DNA from: Mesostigma viride
Taxonomy: Eukaryota > Streptophyta > Mesostigmatophyceae > Mesostigmatales > Mesostigmataceae
Reading direction: 5' to 3'
Assembly: GCA_009746045.1 (NCBI GenBank)
Contig: RPFO01000579.1
Coordinates: forward strand, 62,001 to 126,000
DNA length: 64,000 nt
The notes beneath the pieces were generated by a model. That model made no database searches and was not told where the DNA came from. It saw only the letters and a list, made by a program, of their open reading frames with translations. Made by a program: the position numbers and the translations under genes. Every line of letters starts with the position of its first letter. Positions within the stretch are counted from its first letter, which is position 1. This document shows positions 1-8,297 of the stretch, piece by piece.

Positions 1-1
1 T

Positions 2-2536
2 CCCGGGGGTGGCAGTTACGGCGGCAGGAGCGGGAGTGCCCTCGGTTCCATCGATGCCATCAACTTCAGTACGGTGACGGCAGTTAGCACTGGTATTTTA
101 TCCAGTATTCCGGGTCGCCACAGCGGTGGTGGCAACAACACCATCGAGGCCGCCGCCTCGTTGTCAAGGGGGGGGCTTGCAGTGGCGTTGCCGTCACGGG
201 GTGGCCACGCGGGGCGTGACGGCGGCAGCATCGGCGACGCCTCGTTCTCGTCCTCAAGAGGTGGGCGCAAGCGGGCGCTGCGGCAAGCGCTCGCGCTGGT
301 AGGGGACATGGCGGCGCGGGGTATCGTGCCGACGACAGTCACGGTGAACCTCGTGCTGGCGACCGCGTTGTACGCGCACGATCTGCGGGTGATGCTGGCG
401 CTGTACGATGGCATGCGGGGCGGGAGCATGCTGCCGATGCCGGAGAGAAACAGCGCGTGGGGGGGGGGTGTTCCGCAAGCGAGGGACGGTGTGCGGGAAA
501 ACAGCGTGCGGGGAAAGAGCGGCGACGGGGGGAAGTCAAATAATGGCACTGCGGATGTGGCAGCATGGGAGGGATGGTCAGGTCAATATATCCCACATGA
601 TGGGACGAGAGGGGTCGCACATAGTAGCACACCACACGCACATAGTGACCACCATACTGGGCCTCGGGCCTGGGGGGCCATCCGGCCCGACTTGGACACC
701 TTTGGTCTGGTGGCAAAGGGGCTGGCTCGGTCGTTCACGTTCGGGCATACCGACGCGGGAGCTGGGGGTGGTGGGGGTGGGTTTGGGGCTGGGGGTGGGT
801 TTCATGATGGCCATGATGGTGGTGGCTGGTTTGGGCCCGCCGCCCTTCGAGCCATGCCGGCCACAGCCGGGGATGTGGGGCACGATGTAACTACCATTTC
901 TACTGGCGAGCGGCATGATGGCCAGCCACAGCCAGGCTCGCAGTCAAAGCCACAGCCACAGCTGAGTTGGTTGGAGGCGGCTCTGGCGAACCAGCTGCGC
1001 CAGGAGTCGATCGATGTGCTGGCAGAGGCGGAGCGGCTGCTGGTGGACGTACGGGCCTCGTACGGGCAGGATTTCCGCCCGTGCCCGTCGCTCTGGCTGT
1101 CATTCATGCGCTTGTTTGCGCGCCATGGGATGGTCAATCGCGTGCTCTCGCTCTGGAGGGAGGTGAACGCCGATGCCTGCACGGGTCGTGGGAGAAACGG
1201 GGAGGCAGGCGACGATGGGGCCACTTCCCCGGTGGCCATCACAACTCATGGGAGAGGAAGGGAGTCGTCGCTGGACGGTGAAATGGGTACCCTGGTGGAC
1301 AATGGAATGGGCTCCCCGGTGGCCATTCTACCGCTGTCCCCGCTGGCCGCAATCCATGGGGAGAAAGGGGGGGCGGCAGAGGCTGGCTGGGAGGTCGGGG
1401 GAGGGAAAGGGGAGGGGAGGGGAAGGGGGATACCAGCAGCTGTGGCTGGTGTCGGGTCATCCTGTGAGCCTGGACATGGGAAAAATGGGATGGGTGGGAA
1501 CGGAGACCGAGGGGGATGGGAATCTTGGAGGGAACGGAGGCATGGGGAGGATGGGGAGGGGAACGAGGGGTCGAGGGAACCAGGCAAGGGCGCTGGGTCG
1601 TGGCTGATGGCGCAGCTGATCTCGCCCGCCCACCGCGCTGGCGTGCGCATTGAGCTGGCAGATCGGTGGAAGATGCTGGGCGCAGTCATGCTGGCCTACG
1701 GCACAAGGGGTGACCTCGACGCCGCGTTCCGGGTGTTCCGGGACGCCTTCCCGGAGGGGCTGCGAGCCCGGCTGGATGCGATCGAAGCGACGACGTCGTC
1801 GATGTCGCATGCGATGGAGGCTTGGTCATCGACTCGTCCTGGGGACACAACGCCATCGATGCCCCACGCTGGAGATCCCAAGCATTTGGATACTAGTGAT
1901 CACTTGCGCTCGTCACCATCGCCTTGTGCTGGGGGCACCCAGGCCATGTCTCCCATGCCGGGGGCTGGTGGGAGCGGTGACTCCAGTGGCCCCGCGCCTG
2001 TGGATGTCTCAACACTGCAGCATAGCTTTCCCGTGCAGGGCAAGTCGCCCCATGCCTTACTGAGTCCCGCCCCATCCGGACATGAAGGCCCTGGCAGGAA
2101 CCCCGATCCCAGGCCGAATCATGCTCAGGACGCCAGGCCTCGGGAAGTTGTGCATAGTGGGCCCCGAGATGTGGGGCTGAGATTAGGGCTTGGGGACATG
2201 GGGCGGGATGGGCCTCCCGATCCCCGGCGTGCGTTCCTTTCAGACATGTGGCAGGTCTATGTGACCACGCTTCTGGGCATGTGCCTGCGACACGAGCGCG
2301 TCGCTAGGGGGACGTATTTGCTGCTGGAGATGCAGCGGGCCGGGCTGACCCCCAACCGTGTCATGTTGCGTGTGCTGGCAGCGGCCACTGCCACCACGCC
2401 GGGTTTGAGGAAGCACGTGCTCGACGAGGTGCGGCGGCTGGCGCGGCACGCGCGGTATGACCCCCCGCGGGACGTGTGGCGTGTTCTCCAGGGGCGATGG
2501 GTGGATGAGGCGGGGGGAAGGGGCAGGGGTGGATGA
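2..2536 (+). CDS. Pentatricopeptide-repeat (PPR) protein, last exon, 5' partial
   Basis: The frame is open from the first bases of the window to a TGA at 2534-2536, so the gene begins upstream. Helical-pair segments resemble degenerate PPR motifs: one near 270-430 (a stretch containing ALALVGDMAARGIVPT), one near 1085-1165 (MRLFARHGMVNRVLSLWREV), one near 1670-1750 (MLAYGTRGDLDAAFRVFRDA), and the clearest near 2250-2390 (LLLEMQRAGLTPNRV). Between them are long Gly/Ser/Pro-rich insertions (about 430-900, 1170-1600 and 1800-2220) that lie outside any repeat. PPR proteins bind organellar RNA and act in its processing, stability or editing; organelle targeting cannot be judged because the N-terminus is missing. 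No C-terminal DYW or RAP domain is visible. The PPR call is fairly firm; the RNA target is unknown. Confidence 0.72.
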   Translation, partial: PGGGSYGGRSGSALGSIDAINFSTVTAVSTGILSSIPGRHSGGGNNTIEAAASLSRGGLAVALPSRGGHAGRDGGSIGDASFSSSRGGRKRALRQALALVGDMAARGIVPTTVTVNLVLATALYAHDLRVMLALYDGMRGGSMLPMPERNSAWGGGVPQARDGVRENSVRGKSGDGGKSNNGTADVAAWEGWSGQYIPHDGTRGVAHSSTPHAHSDHHTGPRAWGAIRPDLDTFGLVAKGLARSFTFGHTDAGAGGGGGGFGAGGGFHDGHDGGGWFGPAALRAMPATAGDVGHDVTTISTGERHDGQPQPGSQSKPQPQLSWLEAALANQLRQESIDVLAEAERLLVDVRASYGQDFRPCPSLWLSFMRLFARHGMVNRVLSLWREVNADACTGRGRNGEAGDDGATSPVAITTHGRGRESSLDGEMGTLVDNGMGSPVAILPLSPLAAIHGEKGGAAEAGWEVGGGKGEGRGRGIPAAVAGVGSSCEPGHGKNGMGGNGDRGGWESWRERRHGEDGEGNEGSREPGKGAGSWLMAQLISPAHRAGVRIELADRWKMLGAVMLAYGTRGDLDAAFRVFRDAFPEGLRARLDAIEATTSSMSHAMEAWSSTRPGDTTPSMPHAGDPKHLDTSDHLRSSPSPCAGGTQAMSPMPGAGGSGDSSGPAPVDVSTLQHSFPVQGKSPHALLSPAPSGHEGPGRNPDPRPNHAQDARPREVVHSGPRDVGLRLGLGDMGRDGPPDPRRAFLSDMWQVYVTTLLGMCLRHERVARGTYLLLEMQRAGLTPNRVMLRVLAAATATTPGLRKHVLDEVRRLARHARYDPPRDVWRVLQGRWVDEAGGRGRGG

Positions 2537-2931
2537 GGGTGGCAACCAGTGGTCGAATACTTTCATTTTGTCCGTACCTCATTTGGTTTAATATTTTCTG
2601 CCTGCCTCGACGATACCTCGTTTGTGAAAGCTCTTCTTGCAAAAGAAGCCATCTGTTCTGGTTGAGGAATGTGTTAACATTCCGATTTAGCAGGCTCACT
2701 TGTACTATTCTAGGAAAGTACCGAATCCACGGGCATAGCATGCAAGGGGAAGGGGCCACTGTGTTGCATGTTACCAAGGTTCAGGAACTTCGTAACACTT
2801 ATGCCCCATGCGTGCAAATCTACCAGAATTGCTGTGAAATATATGATAAGATACACAGACATTTTTCGTCACAAGCTTTCAGAGTAGGTGGGAGGCATTA
2901 ATTGATACAGTATGTATTAATTGATACAGTA

Positions 2932-3051
2932 TATATCAAGGAGACAGCCAGTACAGTATATACCAGTACAGTATATATGGCGGATCGAGCTACCATGCAT
3001 GGTCCGGATTCTCCGGATTTCTGGCCTGCGCTGGTTGTCTCCTTGATATTT
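2932..3051 (-). mobile_element. Small inverted-repeat element (MITE-like), CAAGGAG family
   Basis: The left edge reads ATATCAAGGAGACAGCCAG and the right edge ends CTGGTTGTCTCCTTGATAT, forming terminal inverted repeats about 120 bp apart. The inner right part (GAGCTACCATGCATGGTCC...) is the reverse complement of sequence next to the related copy at 12336. Short GTACAGTATATA repeats lie inside. It carries no ORF. Confidence 0.6.
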
Positions 3052-3278
3052 GACGGAACTGCATGCATGCGAGGCACGAGCCTGACGTAGCGCGCCTTTA
3101 TCGTGGTACATAAATAGCGGCCGATGCCTCAATCGCCTGCCATGCAGACGCAGAGCTAGGAATTCAAGCGCGCCTTCCGTTTCCTCTCTGACATGCAGCT
3201 ACTAGCTCCTGTCCTTACATGACGTTTGTCAAACAACATGCATCTGGACAGGAGCGTCGATCTCATGCTTGATGTTTT

Positions 3279-3298
3279 TATTAGGGTTTAGGGTTTAG
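3279..3298 (+). repeat. Short interstitial telomere-like repeat (TTTAGGG)
   Basis: The run TTAGGGTTTAGGGTTTAG is about two and a half units of the plant-type telomere repeat TTTAGGG. It may be a telo-box-like site or a scar of break repair; nothing else telomeric is nearby. Confidence 0.5.
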
Positions 3299-4049
3299 TT
3301 GTAGATGCAACTATAACAGCCGGGTCCTTACAAAGACGCGGGTATGTGAACTATGAAATTGTTTTATTATTGATTGACTTGTCTAGGCGCATACTGTGAC
3401 CATGCTGCGCGTTCAGCTGCATTTTATCTATGCAAGCTGCCAGCTCATAACAGCAGGATTTTTTCACCTAGGACAAATTTGTTGGCCAGATGGCACTCAT
3501 CCACCATTGCCCCTACATGCCAGGTTCCACACCATTGCCCCTCAGGCATTCCCCAGCAAAGCACCACCAAAGATGGCGCTGCCGGTGTGACCTGTAAGCC
3601 TTCAGGCACCCCCTGCTAGTTTCCACGCATGGTACCCCATGACCGAGGCATCAACCTGACGCATCACTTGCACAAAAATGGAATGGCCAGCATACCCATT
3701 CATTCCCTCCAGCCACTGCATGTGATTTGGACCTACCATCCTGCGCAGTTTCAGCTGGGGCAAAGATTCACAGATCCAATAATCGTCTCTTGCAAACATC
3801 CGCCTCTGCCCTGAACCACCCGTCCAGCGATAAATTAAAAGGCAAGTATAAAAAGGCCTACCACCCGAGTGTTCAAAGGCATCTGTGCAATGGCCAACAC
3901 CACTTGGTGCTTCCAATGAGAAGAAATGGCTAGTCGCCCTTGACCCTTCCTGGGGCATGCAGGAATTCGATGCATTGAAATGTAGAAAAGCGTTCGGTAG
4001 AGGCCGCTTCATTCTTCTTCAACGATCCTCTCATGCTACTTCATGCCCT

Positions 4050-5908
4050 TTAACGCTTCTTGAAGTTGGGCAGCTCCTTGCGGATGGCACGGGCGTCGCC
4101 TCCCGTGACCTCCGCCTGCGGTTAACCAACATTAGGTAACAAAGAATCAAACAATTAAGCATGAGATAACCGGAAATAGATTGCGAGGATACTACACACC
4201 TCTAGCCCACTGTCATAAATGCGTCTGTGACCAGTTAAAACATGACATTTACTTTCACATGTAGGACCATAACCAAAAAAAGAAAAAGAAAAATAAGAAA
4301 AGGGACGCAATGTACACATTCCTGACAAAATAAAGATGGCTCCAATAACAAATCTGACAAAACTTTACCATGGGGAAATGTTGAGTTCAACCGAAACCAA
4401 AAAAGGGGGGGGGAAGTGCCATTGGGGAAGCACACGACTGCAACTAGTCAACAAGCAAAATTAGAACTAAGATTGACATTGATGGAAGAAAGGTAATAGA
4501 CAGCAGGATTTACAAGAGCATAATGAAATTAGCAAAACCAACTCTTCAGGCAGCACCCCCTGATTTTCAAGCACCCCTGACGCTGTTGGCGTGATGTGAA
4601 AATGGCGCTGCTGCAAGCTAGGGACACTCCACATAGCTGGCATCCCATGACTTCAGGCTAGCGACTTGGTGAAAGCCACAAAAAAAAGATAGCTTTTGCA
4701 TACAATGGGCAGCAGAGGCATAAGTCGAAAAGTGTGCCGTTATCCCACGGCCACAGAAAAGCGTAAGGGCAGGTTTCACCCATTCAAAAGGCTCTCGTTG
4801 AACTGTCTTTAAACCAATGCTGGACCAAAATGGAAACCTGGAGGCCATGCATGCTGGCCATACATCACAGCAAAAGGCAGCCTACCAGGCAAACAAACAG
4901 AATTCGCAACAAATCAGACTCTTAACTCTGCTTTCAACTAGAAGGTATTAGTTCACTCCTAAATAGACAGAAAAGCTTTGCCTGTCAAACAAAATGTGGC
5001 CTAAAGCCAACATCCTTGTAATTCAAGCAGACAGAAATCCGACGGCATTATGATTAATTATTAAGGTAACATCTGCATGATGGGTAAGGCAACACAAATA
5101 TACTTGGATATTATACACCGAAACAGGTACACCATACAGATCGAACTGCCAGAAGCAGTCAGTAAGTGGAAGTTGCCTCAGCTGCCACTATGACATCACC
5201 GCATAATTGTAACTCCACGTCATATGACCTATTTATATGGCTCAAATGACGGTTTATAGCAGGATTACGAGGCAAAATGTAGATAGCCTGGTTTTTGACC
5301 ATACTGACCTCCTTGCTCATGATCAGCTTCTTGTTGCCGTTCTTCTTGCGCAGAAGATGAGCCTTTCCAGCCTTGCGGCGAATAATCTTGCCGCTAGCGG
5401 TGATTTTAAACCTCTTGGCGGCGGCCTGCTCAAAGTAATGCGAGACGGCATACACGGTAGACATAACAACGTTTAATGGCATTCCATGGCCCAGCACATG
5501 AGATTATGTAGATATTCTGCAGTACCTGATTGCGCATGAAGGTAGAAGGCATAAACGCCTCCAGTACAGCACCAAAATTCGTCATTATTGCCAACTGGTG
5601 AGCTAATTCTGCGGGAACAGGCGTATGCCGAGCTAGTTCAGACTAACCTTGCGGGTTTTAAGCTTCTGACCAGCAGCTACAACAACCGGCATGGTAGATT
5701 GGGAGCTCTTTGGCGCCGGAGCCAAGGTCAGGGTTTGCAGGCGGGACACAAGCGAGGAGGCCGCAAACCCGACGGATTGGGAGCGAGCAACGAAGGCGCT
5801 GCCCGCCTTGGATCCAACCGAGGCAGCAGCAGCCTTCTTGGCTACGGATTGAGAAGGCCGGGCCAGCGCGGCAAAGGCCGGAGCAGGAGCAACCGCGAAT
5901 GTCGCCAT
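4050..5908 (-). CDS. PRPL35: Plastid large-subunit ribosomal protein bL35 (nuclear-encoded)
   Basis: bL35 is a small basic protein of the chloroplast 50S subunit. Three exons join in phase: 5908-5648 (87 aa), 5425-5309 (39 aa) and 4115-4050 (21 aa plus TAA), giving 147 aa. Residues 1-75 are Ala/Ser/Val-rich with few acidic residues, as expected of a chloroplast transit peptide. The mature part begins near KLKTRKAAAKRFKITASG, the bL35 signature, continues with IIRRKAGKAHLLRKKNGNKK and ends in LPNFKKR, matching the family's LPYxK tail. Splice sites are GT-AG: donors after ...TRK and ...SKE, acceptors before AAAK and AEVT. The last exon is tiny and 1.2 kb away; I assigned it by phase and tail homology. 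The gene is divergent from the S4-domain gene at 6812, with 903 bp between start codons. Confidence 0.93.
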
Positions 5909-6811
5909 TATTATGGTGGCCTAAAAACACGATGCTAATGCAAAACCTAATCCGATGCAGGCCACAAAGGCGGTACTGTTCGCGTTACCTCAAAAAACCA
6001 TTGCTTCTTCCACAGCGGCTAGCCGGCTAGGGTGCGCCGCGCCGTCATGCATTGGTAGTTTGGTACCCCCGAAGTAGGCATGTCAGGGCTGCTAGAATTA
6101 TGTGATTACCGCCCCTCGCGCCGAATTCATGCAGCCACGTGACTCATGTGCGCAAGGGGACTGTGTCCGCATGCCACGTGGTCCATCCGTAGTATGTTAT
6201 CCTGGTGTTGTTGTTGTTGTTACCCACGCCGCACATGGGCAGCAGAGATTTGGAAAAATTTATCCTGGTGTAAGTTTTTACTAGCTGTACCTATTTGGAT
6301 AGTTTTGGCAGTTCGCAAAGGGAGACGAGCTGCTTTCCTGAGGACCGGCTGAGTTGACTACGCCACGTAGCTTTAGCTACGCCAAAGTGGAACACATAAT
6401 TGACGGCCAACAAAAAAACAACACCCATTTCACCGGAAATTGACAGCCAACATCGCTTTCAGCTGGAGCCCTGTTACGCATGCAGGGAAAGCCATAGCTT
6501 GGCATTGCAATATTGGCCTTCCGGTTGATTGCAATTGCTGTTGTAAACACTGTTGTAAACAGGGAGATGGAGATGTATTGTAAAATAAAGCCTATTTTGC
6601 CTGTTTTCGATCCATGTAAGCAACAGTGGGCACTGCTCCAGAGCAGCCCACAAAGCCCGCGAGGTGGGCAGGCATTGATTGCATGACCTTCTAATGCAAC
6701 CAAACTTCCAACATCCCGGCGCTTAGCGAGAGTGCTTGGATTGCTCGTGGGGATCGAACACCGCGTCAGCTGCGAAAATCAAGAGGAATAGTGATGCAAG
6801 CTTAAGCCATA
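5909..6811. promoter_or_regulatory. Shared divergent promoter region of bL35 and S4-domain genes
   Basis: The region lies between the ATG of bL35 (minus) and the ATG of the S4 gene (plus), so both promoters must lie here unless upstream non-coding exons exist. It contains a GTT-repeat segment at 6206-6250 and a CCGGTGAAATGGGTGTT motif (reverse strand, near 6420-6437), both found again near 63.4-63.5 kb, so part of it is repeat-derived. No clear TATA box was identified. Confidence 0.5.
6206..6438. repeat. Dispersed repeat shared with 63355-63560
   Basis: The stretch from 6206 (GTTGTTGTTGTTGTTACCCA onward to GGGCAGCAGAGATTT) is closely similar to 63355-63400. The reverse complement of TTCCGGTGAAATGGGTGTT at about 6419-6437 matches two copies at 63512-63560. 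No coding content was seen. Confidence 0.5.
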
Positions 6812-8266
6812 ATGTTAGTAGCTCCAGTGCCCCTCCGTTTCACTGGTCTAGGATTCTTTAACGACCGAGTCAGTCAAGGGCGGCCACACATCTCATGGGG
6901 AAAGGGCAAAGGATTTAGATGCCGGGTTCCATGCATTGCGTCTATTGATGATGATTTGATAAGAGGCGTACACCCGGAAAACAAAATTGAAGTCGCGCGG
7001 GTGCTTGACAAGACCATCCGTGCGGCTAGTCGTTGGGGTATCGAACACACGGACTTCCTAACCCCACCTGTCGTCGCCGACGCAAAGATGTGTATACGGC
7101 GACTTGCTGGTGTAAGATGCGTGGTGTCAGGTAATTATCTGTAAGGTTTACCTTGACGTGCTTAACCGTGCACCCGACTATTTGCTCTCTAACTACGAGT
7201 GTACCAGTACATGCTAGAGCGTTACATCGAACGTACGCCGAACATCATACATATGTGTCGTGGTTTTGTGTGTGAGGCGTACAGGTGGCTACGAGCATGC
7301 AGAGCGATGCAGACTATCCGTTGGCGACGCCGACAATTTCCTGGAAGACTATGTCGATGGCATCGGGGTCCCTGAAGCGGTCTGCCTCCTGAACATTGAG
7401 GGCAAGTTCAGCTTTGATGCCGCCAGTCACCGCGACTTCCTGGGCGCTATTCTCGGCCTTGGGCTCAAGCGCGCCAAAATTGGTACGTGCTTTTGCTGAC
7501 ACTAAGGGGGCCTGCTGAAAATTTCCCTTTGAAAATTCCATGTCTGCAAATGCAAGCAGCAACAAGGGTGCTTGCAGGGTGCTTGCAGGGTGCTTGCATA
7601 ACACAAGGAGTGGAGTGCGTAAGTACTTACCAACTTCTCTATCCTAGCCCTCTGCCGGTATGGTCCCATCTATTTTGTCAGTGCTCCGGAATCTGGCTGA
7701 CAGGAGATGCTGGAACGCTGTAGGTAGATGATGGGTTCAAGGAATGGTGAGCTGTCCGTCCCTGTGCCACAGGGGGACTGTTGCTTTTTTCAGAAACAAT
7801 CATTTCATTATCTTGAGTCTCCTTGGAAATTTCAGAGGTCACCATCGCCTATGGCGGCCAGCTTTGTGGAAGACAGGAATTTCGCGAGCGGCCTTTTGCG
7901 AGCGGTCGTGGAAGTGTACCGCAGTCTTCCGCAGCGGTTGCTATTTATGGTACATTCCCAGCAAGTGCGTTGAAGAGCCTGCCGTCTGTGTAAAGGAATG
8001 TAAGGTTGGAAATGATAGTGGGAACGTAGGCAGGGAGATGGATACACGGACCGGATGAATGGGCGTGAGCGCATCTGCGCTAATGCGTAGGCCTCTGACA
8101 GCGGGCTAGATGGCGAGAAACGCGAGGGGCGACAAATTATGTAATTTAAATATTTTTTTCCCCTTGCTACTGTTTTGGTAAAAGGACCTAGCCCTGTCAC
8201 TTTACACTCACTGCCCCAATGGTTTTTCTTGCCCCATGCATGGCAGCTGGCGGAGTAACACTGACT

Positions 8267-8297
<31 letters not shown>

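Larger units (their letters stand above)
2537..4049. other. Intergenic stretch between PPR gene and bL35 gene
   Basis: This holds the 3' flanks of two convergent genes (PPR on +, bL35 on -). It contains a small inverted-repeat element at 2932-3051 and a telomere-like TTTAGGG run at 3279-3298. The short ORFs have no recognisable homology or codon signal. No gene is supported. Confidence 0.6.

Noticed and set aside
408-890. Overlapping ORFs in other frames of the PPR exon (also 900-2063)
   Set aside because: Shadows of the PPR reading frame, with no homology and no independent codon pattern.
6740-6765. tRNA T-arm-like sequence (GGGGATCGAACAC), also near 7035
   Set aside because: No acceptor or anticodon arms can be folded around it; the second copy is inside a coding exon.
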